Shown in pieces: positions 44,460-55,171 of a DNA stretch of 64,000 bases. Below the pieces are notes generated by a model. That model saw nothing but the letters and a program-made list of their open reading frames with translations. It did not search any database and was not told the origin of the DNA. The DNA is from Aplectana chamaeleonis. Taxonomy: Eukaryota; Nematoda; Chromadorea; Rhabditida; Cosmocercidae. A program made the translations under genes and the position numbers. The stretch spans positions 1,178,001 to 1,242,000 of the forward strand of contig JAPDOI010000171.1 in NCBI GenBank assembly GCA_029168955.1, written 5' to 3'. Each line of letters starts with the position of its first letter. Positions within the stretch are counted from its first letter, which is position 1.

Positions 44460-45235
44460 GTATAACTAGACCAACTGCAAGGCATAACATTCCAACGTCT
44501 AAGGGCCGAAAAAGCTGTACAACAGTTGCAGTTCGGAAACAATTCGAAAACTTACATGGATACTTGTGAGATATTTGCGAATAATTCGAATCGAGTGGAA
44601 GAAATGTTGTCGAGTTTATTCATCCATTTGGAACATTCAAGTGGTCTCACCCGAAATTGTTAGATCATTCGCGATGTACGAAAAAATCATTGAAAATCAT
44701 TATTCCATGAATTTTCGGAAAAAATTGTTACAATTATTCACTCATTCGAGGTGGTCTAAAAATGCTATACTCGTATAACTCATTCATTGCAAACTTAGCG
44801 TCGAATGCCTAGTCTGTTAGATTCTATACGTCTCGAATATTGGCGATCGCCTTTTCGACCTGTCAAGTAAGGACTATTGAATCTCCCTGAACGAATGAGA
44901 AAACTAGATATCTTGTCTCATACTCGATTCGAATGAGTATTTGGAATTTTCGTATCAATGCCCTTGTGAATTTTTGAATAATTTCCAAATAGTTCACCAA
45001 GGCTGGTAGAAATCTTTCCCCGCTACTATATGTATATTCGAATGCCATAAGTTTGTCGAATTTTCGAAAATTAATAGCTACGACTACGAATAGGACAGGT
45101 ATTTGGAAAACCGATAAGTTGGAAATGCCGAATGAACCGAATATTGGAAAAACACTTGAAATGATTTCCTCAATGAATCGAATATTAGAATCAGTCGAAT
45201 ATTATTCAAACAATTACTCGATTCCGTCTCCCTGT
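44460..45235. repeat. AT-rich stretch of degenerate TCGAATATTCGAAT motifs
   Basis: Irregular repeats of CGAATA/TATTCG and GAAAATTTTCG, no fixed period. Similar stretches are at 57745-58040 and 61640-61900, where the units are clearer. Confidence 0.6.
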
Positions 45236-45239
45236 TGAT

Positions 45240-45361
45240 GCCGGGATCATACTTTCCGCGATCGACGTCGGCGACTGTGCATATCACGCATATTAGATTT
45301 TCGGTTGATACTGATGGTAAACATTGAGTCTAGTCGCTCGTCGGGGTAAGTATGATCCCGA
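45240..45361. mobile_element. ~122-bp inverted-repeat element, copy 4
   Basis: GCCGGGATCATACTTTCCGCG at the left, AAGTATGATCCCGAC at the right. Confidence 0.75.
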
Positions 45362-48022
45362 CCTCATGTGGTGGATGCGAAAACCGGGAAGAGGAAAAAG
45401 TTGCAGTATTTTTGACTGTGTTTATGAGGAAATTATCAATCATACTTTGAAAAAGTAGGATGTCATGGCAAAAGTTAGTATCAAACTGCAGAAAAACATA
45501 CAAAGTCGAAAAAAAAACCGGGAATATCCAAATATAATTTTTCATGAAAAATCTTAATTTTGAATCCTATCCTCCAGCGGGTTCCCGTACGCTATTCCTC
45601 TGACAGATTTATGGGCCAGTTCTACTTGAATTCGCAACTCTAGCTAGTGTAGAATGAAAAGAAAAATCCGGAACACATATCACGAGAGGTACACAAACAA
45701 AGAGCAGTAAGAGGGAAAGTGATCTACCTCACGAAGCAATCAACAAAAACACGGTTACCATCTCTTAGGAGGAAGTGTGCTTTTCAGGATGGTTAAAACG
45801 TTTAGTGAACACGGGAGAAAACGATTGCACTATCGTTGAAAACTATTATTTTTGCTGTTATCAGGATCACAGCTGATATCCCTGTCGAGAATGTGTTAAT
45901 CGTAAATGTAAGACACAAGTTTCAATAGCATTAGCAAGCCTCTCGATGGTCAGTCACCTCCTGGTTCCGTAGCGCAGCGCAATGTCGCGCTGTTGCCTTC
46001 CGCGAGGTGATGGGAACGCCCCCCCCCGTACACCCAGTTTTGCACAAGCGTGTGCAATGGTTTGAGATGTCAACCACTTCTTGTACCTACCCTTTGTCGA
46101 CAAATGGTGCAGAGCGATGTGTTGCTGTTCTTGAATAGTGGTTCACGAGTTCATCTCCATCGACGGCTAGTTTTGCAAACAAATATGAGACAGATGCCAA
46201 TTAGATTGAAGGTTACATCAATGTCTCGAGCATCAATTCCTCCCGATTATTGCGACATGATCACGGTTGCATACTCCCAGTTCTGGCTAGTTTACTACCA
46301 CTCCTGGGTTTCCGCTCCTTCCAACAGGCACACAGCTTGCGGTTCGCCAGCAACTCACAGAGCCATCCCAACGTGGATTTGACATGGGCGGCTACAGAAG
46401 ACATACTCTGGGCACTGATGCACGAGTGAGAAAGTGATGTTACCTCGCAAACCATGGTAAACAGTCTCATCTCAGTTGAAAGTCATCAGAGTTTGCATTA
46501 ACCATTTTTATACCAATATTTTTCCCGAATCGCTCAACTATCTGCTGCTCCTTACTCACTCATGCATCAGTACAATATTTTGTTCCATTCAAGTCCGCCG
46601 ATGGAGAGCACAAAGCGGCAGAAACATTTCCTCGTTGTCTTTTCAGCTACTCAGGCACTCGCGTGATTGCACTTCAGCGCAGCAGATAGTGAACTCCATG
46701 GCCTACGTCGAGTTCAACCACTCGTTATCAGCAGCATGTGTTGCCGAAGCATGCTGGGTTCTACGCCTTCTGATCGGCAGCCTGCGCTGCAGTTGGCAGC
46801 ACCTGTTGCTGGCGACGAGAAGTTTAACTCGATGTCGGCTCTGGAGTGTGACCTTTTATTATCAGCAGCGTGTACTGCTAGCAGTAGGACGTTGTGCAAA
46901 TGGAGAGACTTTAAGCCACTGCGTCATCTACCGGAGTCATGGAGGGATCAGCGCCATAAAAGAGAAGAAGCTGCTCGAGCAGATTTTTTCGCAGCTCAAT
47001 AGGAGAACATGCGGCAGCAGCACGTCTTCCTTTCATGCTGCATATCTCTTTGTCTTTGGGTTCGTCTGCTGTTGTAGAGCGCAACCCCACTGACGCGTGG
47101 GCGAGTAGATTGAGATCACAAGCTATCGAAGTACACCTGCAGGCCATGAGCAGCGACGGAACTTTGGAGCATACAATGATTATTAGTTCTCATTCGTTTC
47201 CATTTCCGAAAATCTGGAAAACGATTTCAGCACATTTCTGGCTTCCACCCTAAAGTTTCTTCGCGTGTTGCCCAGAAACACCGGGACAAGAAAAGAAAAT
47301 AATACGAGCAAAGGTCGATATTTTGTGGTGTTTTCATGAAGGCATTACCCTAAAAATGCAGGCGTTTACAGGCCCAACGAAACGCCCTATTGCATCAAAA
47401 TGTTGAGAAATACACAAAAGAAAGACACAGGAGAAGAAATGCAAAAAAAATCGGCTCTCGATAGTTAATCGATAATTAGCAAAATGTATGCCGTAACGGG
47501 AAATCTCTCACACCACTTGAATTTGAAGAGCTCTTCCCCAAATTTTGAAATCACTACGGGTTCCTACCTTTTGAAGACACATTCTTTACTTACACCCTGA
47601 GAGACAAAATTTTTGATTTCCATGAAATTGCGAAGGATGAAGTCAGGCCACGGACAACTCGTTCACAGCAATTCAATCACTCAAGTTCAGGGTATATTCT
47701 GGGGGTCATAACTCCGCTCGTACACGGTTTTGAGCGATGGTACTTATTTACAGTAAAGGACAAAAGTCTATTGACATCTCCTTTTTTTTCAAAATATCTT
47801 CGCACCTCTTGGAGCTATCAACTCCATCTTGTGATGCGATATTTTCGGTCCTAATGCCGATATATATATAATAAAGCACGTTACAGGACTATAGCTCAAA
47901 TTTTCATCGATGCGGGAGATAATTAAGAACATTTGAAATTTGCAACTTCTTTGTCTCTTCTTCAACTCGCAAGAATTCTTCGTCTTTTTCATTATTCTCT
48001 TAGAGATTTTTGTATTTTGTAG
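45362..48022. other. No gene identified; repeat-rich, may hide IFT80 5' exons
   Basis: 47060-47160 is an inverted relative of 4490-4590 (CAAGCTATCGAAGTACACCTGCAGGCC vs its degenerate reverse complement). 46700-46900 has an imperfect palindrome (TATCAGCAGCATGTG / TATCAGCAGCGTGTACTG in direct and inverted forms). A 205-codon frame at 46476-47093 crosses this palindrome and is judged accidental. If IFT80 keeps its usual domain order, its WD-repeat exons should lie here or at 40.8-44 kb; I could not pick them out. Confidence 0.35.
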
Positions 48023-48183
48023 GATCGGTCGTTCATTCGGAAGTAAAATTTTACTACATAGTGGTCGAAGCTGAAATGGGTCCACCAGAAGCCGTTCCTG
48101 GAAGTCTGTTTGGGATACCAACACAAGCCATTTATGAAATTCTGAAGGTTGGTGTAAGACCGGAACCCAGAAGCTATTATTGA
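48023..48183 (+). CDS. Terminal exon of an unrecognised protein gene
   Basis: After the acceptor GTATTTTGTAG the frame reads SVVHSEVKFYYIVVEAEMG, continues through PPEAVPGSLFGIPTQAIYEI, and ends RPEPRSYY with TGA at 48181-48183: 52 codons, phase 2 entry. The composition is protein-like and the exon is not in any repeat seen in the window. The minus-strand 160-codon frame over the same bases is its shadow. Upstream exons were not found, partly because 47600-47720 is repeat-derived. Family unknown. Confidence 0.45.
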
Positions 48184-48273
48184 GGCCGGAAGCTTGACGA
48201 AGACATAGTGAGACAAGAGCAATACTGGATTGTATCATGACACGCACCTTACAGGACATTCCGCGGCTCAATG

Positions 48274-48767
48274 TTAAAGGCAGTGTTCATGATGAAAATC
48301 GTTTTTCTGTTTTTTCGCCTATCTTAAAAACGGCCCCATGCTGATTCCAATGGTGTCTCTGAAATCATACAAGACCTTCTGTGAACGCAGGTATGGTCCC
48401 TCAAAGATTGAGCTATGGAAACATGGTGGACGAGTTGTCCGAGGCTTGTAACTTCCGTCTTTTGCAGCCAATCTATGCGAGCTGACCTGAGTAAAGAGAG
48501 AAGCTGAGAATGAAGGGAAGAACGGGGCTAATGATCGAAAATCATCGCTCATCTCACGATCTCGAGCATTTATTTGTTCACGTCGGTGGGCGTGTGATGC
48601 GCTTTTGGGGTTTTCAATGCGCTCGAAGTTGCAACTTCGGGCTCTTTTGAGGCTCTTCCTGGCTCGATTTCATGCGTTCTTTCGACGTTAACGTTACAGA
48701 GTGTCCCTCCACTACCCAATCCCAGTGGAATTTCGAAAACTTTTTTCATCGTGAACACTGCCTTTAA
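48274..48767 (-). mobile_element. TTAA-type AGGCAGTGTTCACG element (494 bp)
   Basis: TTAAAGGCAGTGTTCATGATG ... CATCGTGAACACTGCCTTTAA, body inverted relative to 41672-42165. It separates two convergent exon candidates. Confidence 0.92.
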
Positions 48768-48872
48768 GGACATCAGAGGAAGAGTTCTGGAATTTCATGA
48801 AACGCAGGCGGTCTTGAAGCTCTATTCCTCTGGAGAATCCCATCAGAGGATTTCAGGTATCTGTCAATGCTG

Positions 48873-49151
48873 CTAGACGTCGAAACCGTGGCTGTAGAGC
48901 TTTCGGACGTCGTCCCATGAAATAGCTTTTGATGAGGGCAAGGCATCAGAAGGCAAGATTAGCGTGGGCGACGGAGCATCATCACTAAACTCGGAAGCAA
49001 TGTAAAAAATGTCTCTTTCACTGAATCTGCTTATCTGCTTGCTTGCCTCCTTCCTTTGCAATCGCCCTGGGTGCGTACCAGTCTAAAGAGGCGTTTGAGA
49101 TACAGAGCCCGCCAGGGAATAGTTAATCCAGTTCCGTGCTCAGAGGGTACT
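48873..49151 (-). CDS. Two terminal exons of an unrecognised protein gene
   Basis: Proposed exons 49151-49079 (after acceptor ATTTTCTCAG; reads VPSEHGTGLTIPWRALYLKR then LFRL) and 49034-48873 (ISRFSERDIFYIASEFSDDA ... KLYSHGFDV, TAG at 48873-48875). The intron is 44 bp with donor GTACGC and an A-rich acceptor GCAAGCAG, which is weak; another acceptor is possible. Both pieces are protein-like and outside known repeats. The gene is convergent with the one ending at 48183. Family not recognised. Confidence 0.38.
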
Positions 49152-49599
49152 CTGAGAAAATCTTTCTTGCTGGCACCGTGATGCTCCCGCGATCCGCGAT
49201 AGTACCGTGTTCTTCTCCCTCTAGTTCCGCGATGGTTACCGAATCAACCAATCCGCTAAGTTTCTCGTGCTCGTATCTTGGTGGTTCCGCGATCTTTACC
49301 AAGTTTACCGCGCTAGTACCGTGGTGAACGCGCTATCCGCAATGGTACCGTGATCGTTTCCCCTCGGTTCCGCGCTCTCATGGTGAGCGGTTTTTGAAGC
49401 AGCTCGAAATACGGCACGGGCAATACGTTACAGCTTCGTTTTGAACTGATAGGCAACACCCGTTCGGTTGAAAGAACGAGAAGGCACGGATGCGGTACGA
49501 TCAGGGGTGGAGGCTGGCCGATTCTCGCGATCTTCCCGCGATACTTCCGGACTCAGTTCATCTCTGTTCCGCGAATAAACAGCCCAAATACGTAGATGC

Positions 49600-50115
49600 A
49601 TAGACGGGATTCGCTCTCAGGTTGGAACTGGTAGAATCTCGCGATCGTTTCGCGACAGCCCTGGGCTCGATTCCTCGCGGTTCTGCGGTGGAGCATGGCG
49701 AGAGCATCGATGAACGAACGCGGTACGCTCTCGGTTTAAGACTAGCAGAATCTCGCGATCGTTCCGCGACAGCCCCGGGCTCGATTCCTCGCGGTTCCGC
49801 GGTGGAGCATGGCGGGAGCATCGATGAACGAACGCGGTACGCTCTCGGTTTGAGACTGGCAGAATCTCGCGATCGTTCCGCGACAGCCCCGTGCTCGATT
49901 CCTTGTGGTTCCGCGATGGAGCATGGCTGGAGCATCGATGAACGAACGCGGTACGCTCTCGGTTTGAGACTGGCAGAATCTCGCGATCGTTCCGCGACAG
50001 CCCCGTGCTCGATTCCTTGTGGTTCCGCGATGGAGCATGGCTGGAGCATCGATGAACGAACGCGGTACGCTCTCGGTTTGAGACTGGCAGAATCTCGCGA
50101 TCGTTCCGCGACAGC
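49600..50115. repeat. 114-bp tandem repeat, about 4.5 copies, with tRNA-like motifs
   Basis: GGTACGCTCTCGGTTTRAGAC recurs at 49722, 49836, 49950 and 50064, exactly 114 bp apart. Because 114 is divisible by 3, long open frames run on both strands. Each unit has TGGCAGAATCTCG (A-box-like), a perfect TCGCG-7 nt-CGCGA stem-loop like an anticodon arm, and GGCTCGATTCC (B box, one mismatch). It may therefore be an amplified tRNA-derived sequence. Flanks 49150-49600 have looser copies of the GGTTCCGCGATSG motif. Confidence 0.85.
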
Positions 50116-51100
50116 GCCATGCTAGTATCCTCTCGGCCCCTACCAGAAACCGAGTGGATTCCATCCGTGAACGATCGCGGGGATTCTCTCAGAGTAGTAG
50201 AGCGCAAGCGCAGCTAATGGGTCCGCAGCATCAGTGAATCAAAAAGTCCAATATAGGAGTCATTTCATCATTTTGAGTAGAATTTTCTATAAAAATTAAA
50301 GCACAATTAAAGCACAGTTGACCGCGCCTATGATGCACGATGTTACAATACTAAGCTTGTTTTTTTTTCTCTAAATAGCCTGTCACGGTTCATATAGTCC
50401 GTTCATTATTGAGTTGCTAAAGTATGTTACGGCTATAATAAATAAATAAACAAATAAATCTACGTCTCGTTCGTTTGGAGCAATGGACCAAGCTGAGAAA
50501 ACGGTATTTTACCAATGCTGTTGAGTTCAGAGCCGGGATGAGCGGATTTCCGATTTCCGAATTCCGATTTCCGCTGGTTCTGGGCCTTCCGATTTCCGAT
50601 TTCCGAAAAAAGCCTTAAAATGCGGAAAAAATCGGAAATATCTGCGAAATCAGACTTTTTTGTACACTTTGCCTTACAAAATTCTTAGGGGATTATTTCA
50701 GGCGCTGAATTCGAATTCGAGGTTCGTCTTCACTTTCAGCAAAGCCAGGGTTGATAGTAAATGGGTTTTCGACGTGGGTTAACCACCACCTCCAAACGCG
50801 AATTTACCACCAACCTTACGCGAGTAAACCGCCAGGTTTGTGCGAGCTTATCATGTTTTCGATTCGAAAGGAGGACATCCAGTACGCCGTAGAAAGCGTG
50901 CAGGACCCCAATGAGATCGTGCAAGATGTGCGCGGACCCCAGTAGAAGTGCGCGGGATCTGTGCCGAACCTCAGAGGGAGGGTGCAGGGTGTGAGCAGGA
51001 CCTCTCAGTAAAGTCCTACACGCTTTTCTCAACGTGCTGCGCACCTCCTGTGAAGTCCTGCACACATTCCCCGACATCCTGCATACTCCCACTCAAGTCC
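50116..51100. other. No gene; simple-sequence and short irregular repeats
   Basis: 50535-50640 is made of TTCCGATTTCCGA units (also at 58870-58960 and 59930-60010). 50870-51100 consists of irregular ~35-bp units with GTGCAGGACYYC / CTGCACACTCCC motifs on either strand. Confidence 0.5.
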
Positions 51101-51593
51101 TTGAAGGCAGCAGACACGCTCGAAAAAGTTGTTGAGATAACTACATTAGTGGGGTCGTGCAGGCCCTAGAAGAGCCCCCACGAAGTTGCAAGCGTTAAAA
51201 ACCAGTCCAAATGACCGTATTTGAGCCGTAGTCAGTCATGAAATCATCCTTGCTCCGCCCATCGATACGGGCTCCGCTCCTCCATACAGGTATTCAATGC
51301 TCGATTGCGGCCACTTTAGATTACTTTTCAGGCTTCTAACGGCGTAGGCGTTCCAGAAAGGGCCGTACGAGTACATTAGCGTCGTTATCCCTACAAATTT
51401 GTTGCTAGCTCCGCTATTTCAGCCAGTGCCGTACAACTCGTGCATTTCTGAGCCAATATAGAACGCACCGTTTTATCTTAATTTCCGTCGATTTGTTTTC
51501 GTCTTTTTCGTTATTTCTGAATACTAACAGATTCAGACCTTCAATTTAATCCATAAAATTGAGATCAATTTTGAGCGTGTCTGCTGCCTTTAA
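51101..51593. mobile_element. TTAA-type AGGCAGCAGACACGC element, copy 3 (493 bp)
   Basis: TTGAAGGCAGCAGACACGCTCG ... GAGCGTGTCTGCTGCCTTTAA. It is inserted in the irregular CTGCACACTCCC repeat, which continues on both sides (to about 51810). Confidence 0.85.
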
Positions 51594-52771
51594 CGGAATG
51601 CTCGATCTCCTGCACACTCCTAGTAAAGTTTGCAAACATTCCCCGACTCCTTGCACACTCCCAGAAATGTCCTGCGCACATTCCATGACCCCTGCGCAAT
51701 CCCAGTGACTGCACGCTCCCTCGAGATTCCGCTCACCTGCGCACTCCCACGGAGGTCCTGAATACATCCTGCACACTCCCACTGGGCTCCTGCGCCTCTT
51801 CGTCAACGCCCTGAACGCTTTTCACGACGGCTTGAGTACTCTTCAGCAAAAGCAAGCGCAAGGAACACGCGTCATCGTATCCAATCTCGCGTTAGAGGCA
51901 TCGTAGGCTCTGAAATACACTGCCCGTTTTTTGGGGTTTGAATCATAGGTTGGGCCCGTCTGAGAACGTAGGTGGAGTTTTTGGGTCAGCAACGCATTAT
52001 TGTGAAGATACTCGGACAGAAAGTAGGGCTGACCGCGCGCAACGATAGGACCGACCGCGGTATCGGCGACGTTCCGACCGCAGCATTGCGAGCGTTCCGA
52101 CCGGTATACCGCCGCGGTCAGTACGAAAGTGTGCGCGTTCCGAACGCAAATCTGCATCACGGCACTTTGCGTTCGGACCGCGGGCAAAGATTATATCACC
52201 ACGCCCTTCCGATGGGAGGCGCTCAGAACAGCACAATACGCCCGCAGAAGATCCTACAATCGTGGTGCCCACTACTGGCTATTACACTATGAAATAGGCG
52301 CCTACTCAGAACTTTTGGAACGTCATGCTAGCAGCATAAAATGACCTCAACATGTTTCCGACATGTTATCTCGTCTCACGCAGCTTACAAACATGCTTCC
52401 GCCGCGGGTTTTCCAGGATAGCGATAGCCGGGGCAGTCAGGGAGCGAGCAAACATGGTACCGTCAGACATCAAACATATTACGGCATCTTCAAGCGGGTA
52501 TTTTCGAATTTTCGCCCGCTCGCTCAATCGATTTCGCGCGAACGTTCTCACTGCTTCCCCCTCCACCCGCCCCCCCATAACTGCTGGGGTTCATGTTTTC
52601 CTTGTCAAGATACTCATGAAATTATTCTCCTATGTTGTATTATGTGCTGACAATCAGCAATCGCCACATGAACATCTCTCAGTGCTGGCGGAGGTAATGT
52701 ACTGTAATTTTTACAGTCATTTTTTCACAGTTGCAATGACTTCTAATATGCGCTTTCTAGTTTTTCCCTAT
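51594..52771. other. No gene; repeat fragments
   Basis: 51600-51810 continues the CTGCACACTCCC repeat. 51888-52000 matches the left arm of the foldback at 42284. 52030-52180 is a GC-rich segment with repeated CGTTCCGACCG and inverted CGGTCGGTC-like motifs. Confidence 0.5.
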
Positions 52772-53046
52772 AGGGGTCTGCAGAGTTGAAATTGCGGCGT
52801 TGCTCGCAGCGACGAACAGCACTGGGTGATGCAATATCGATTACATTCGGCGAAGATGGGGACCGACGCGGACTGAAGGGCCACGAGGGGGCACCGCAGA
52901 GTGTTTTGACGTCGCGACGGCCCTACATCACTGCCAGCGAGCGGCAACCGACGCCGCGACGATAATGTTCCGAAACATTTCTGTCGCCGCGTCAAGGCTG
53001 ACGCTCGGCGACCACTCGCCGGTCTCTGCAACTCTGCAGACCCCTT
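52772..53046. mobile_element. ~275-bp TIR element (AGGGGTCTGCAGAGTTG)
   Basis: The left end AGGGGTCTGCAGAGTTG and right end CAACTCTGCAGACCCCT are exact reverse complements (17 bp), bordered by TA. The interior is GC-rich and unrelated to coding sequence. Confidence 0.85.
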
Positions 53047-54092
53047 ATAGCTTCGCCTCGTTCTAGGCAGGGCCCAACCTGAGTGGTAGTTTTTTATGCT
53101 ATAGTCTGGCCGATGTACATGTATGGTAATCCTGGCAAGCGCAAATGCTCAATTCGTTCAAGTAAGTGAGAAAAGAAAAACGAGGAAAAAGTCAATCATG
53201 TCCCGGAAAAGAGCAACCACGCCCACCGCCAAGTTTTTGATCAGAATAGGTTCAAGACACGCGTTGATCTTTAATCTTTAGCTAGAACCTATTAGGGGCC
53301 GATTAGAGTCCTGCCGCTGGAGGGCGCGGCATCATGCAATTAAGGAAAATCGATCGTACGGCGCCACATGATCGATACTCTTCTATTGTATGCTGCCGCG
53401 CCTCTCAACGTCGGGAGTCTAATCGGTCCCTTAGAGGTTTTTAGAGTTCCGGCACGGCGCCACTTCATGATCCATATGAGAATTCTGCGATGGAACTCTA
53501 AAAAAGGCCTTGAGCTGAGGAATAATTTCCCGCGTCTTTTAAAAATGTCTTTTTCAGCATTGTATAGCAAAGTATCATTCAGCATTCGAAAGCTCATTTT
53601 TCCCGTATCTCATGATCATTGTCGTCTCTCGTAAAAACGAGTAACTTTTCAGTTCTACATTTAAGCATACTGTGCAGTGTAGATCCTAATATTTTAAAAT
53701 GTTTATATTATATACTGAGGTGGGGTGAGATCTCAGCGTTTGGTGTACTCCTGGTGCGCGTCTCCCAATGTTTTGCATATTCAGCTCTACGCGAAGGGCA
53801 AGTAGTTGTTTTAGCAAGTAATCTCGATTAGAAAAAAAAAACCCGTGAACCATGCCCGTGGGTTCCCGTTGGTTGGAGTATGTTTTAATTTGGTCGGAAT
53901 GTCAGAAAATAAAATTCTGAGGTTTGAGCAAAGACAGTTTCAATTATGATAAAAAACGCTCAAACCGCAACTTCGTCCCCAGGTAGATCTGAGACAATGT
54001 CGAGATTGAAAAATTGCTCCTGATATACACCAAGCGTTGGACTCTCACTCCACCTTGCTCATAGCAAACTGTCCGTTAAAAAATCAAAATGA
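53047..54092. other. No gene supported
   Basis: An internal inverted repeat (GATCGTACGGCGCCACATGATCG region at 53345-53375 versus CCGGCACGGCGCCACTTCATG at 53451). 53710-53830 shares order and wording with 8350-8460. Confidence 0.4.
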
Positions 54093-54584
54093 TTCAAAGG
54101 CATCGTGCGCATAGAAAACCATACTAATTCTTCTTTTTTTTTGACTGGCTTGGCCTCTCTATTGAATTGCCGAAATGGCCCATTAAAAACCTCCATTTCT
54201 AAAGAAAAGAATTTCTGAACACGTAAACTAAATTCAAATTTTGCGCCAAAGTCGTTTTTTGAAGCTTTTCTGCATAGGTAGACGTAGTTACTGTAATTTT
54301 GGAGTTTTTCTGCATTTGGAGACCTCGTCACGGTCATTTTCGAAGTTGTTCTGCATGTGGACTTTGTGCCGTCACTGTTTTTCATCTTGTTTGCCGGTCG
54401 CATCAACATGAAAAAGTGCTAGATGACTGGTGACAACTGGTGGCGGATCTTCATCTTTGACCCCTTCCAACCTCATCACCCTAATTTTCGACGCGCCGTA
54501 GTTTACCGGTATGTTCTATTGGGCTCATTCATGAATTTGTGCACGAAAATTGAAAGTGATTTCCAGCGTGGACGATGCCTTGAA
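54093..54584. mobile_element. TTCAAAGGCATCG element, 492 bp
   Basis: TTCAAAGGCATCGTGCGC at the left, GCGTGGACGATGCCTTGAA at the right. Internally it has three units around AAGYYTTTCTGCATNNGGAGACNT (54250-54365). The minus-strand 116-codon frame lies within it. Confidence 0.7.
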
Positions 54585-54738
54585 GTACCTTTTTTTGAAG
54601 TTCTCTTCTTGCACCTTCTTTTTGGCAGTGTCTCTTGTTTTTAAGCGCGATTAGTATGGTTTTACAAAGCATGCTCAGCCACTCGATTGCGATACAACAT
54701 CAGTTTTGTAGATCACAACCTCATTCTACGGACTGCTT

Positions 54739-55171
54739 TAGGCTCCGTCCATACGTGGCGAGAGCGTCGATGGTCATCGTGGGCACACGATTCGATAGCC
54801 GCACACAGACGCTCCTTCTCGCGCTCCCTCGCCCGCTCGCTCTCGCGCGCCTACGCCAGCACCACGAAGCAAGCGGCAAGTTTCAAGCTTACTGCTCCAT
54901 CACCAAAACGAGTGGCATTGAACCTATATCGGAACTCCTGCCCTTGTTTTCCATAATCCCACCACCGAAGTCGAAAACGGTAGGAAATCATCAGCCGTTG
55001 CGCTGACTCGAGCAATTGATCACCCGATCAAACGTTTTAAATCGAATCAACACGAGGTAGGGGATCTTTGCCTGGGTTAATTTGCGGGCACGGGCTGCTC
55101 TGGCGTTGATGAGCGTCGAGAGGCGACAACAGCGAGAACGCCCGCTCTCGCCACGTATGGACGCTGCCTTA
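54739..55171. mobile_element. ~433-bp TIR element (CGTCCATACGTGGCGAGAGCG)
   Basis: GGCTCCGTCCATACGTGGCG with AGAGCG at the left; CGCTCTCGCCACGTATGGAC with GCTGCC at the right; bordered by TTTA/TTA. The arms continue into GCGCTCCCTCGCCCGC-type sequence. Confidence 0.85.

Noticed and set aside
45955..46015. tRNA-like sequence (GGTTCCGTAGCGCAGCGCAATG)
   Set aside because: It has an A-box-like start, but no B box and no cloverleaf could be completed.
46476..47093. 205-codon plus-strand frame
   Set aside because: It crosses an imperfect palindrome and a repeat also found at 4490-4590; composition rich in Cys, Ser and Arg with no domain.
47789..48271. 160-codon minus-strand frame
   Set aside because: It is antisense to a plus-strand exon with better splice context and more protein-like composition.
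49558..50207. Frames of 140-196 codons in three frames on the minus strand and one of 167 codons on the plus strand
   Set aside because: Products of the 114-bp tandem repeat, whose length is divisible by 3.
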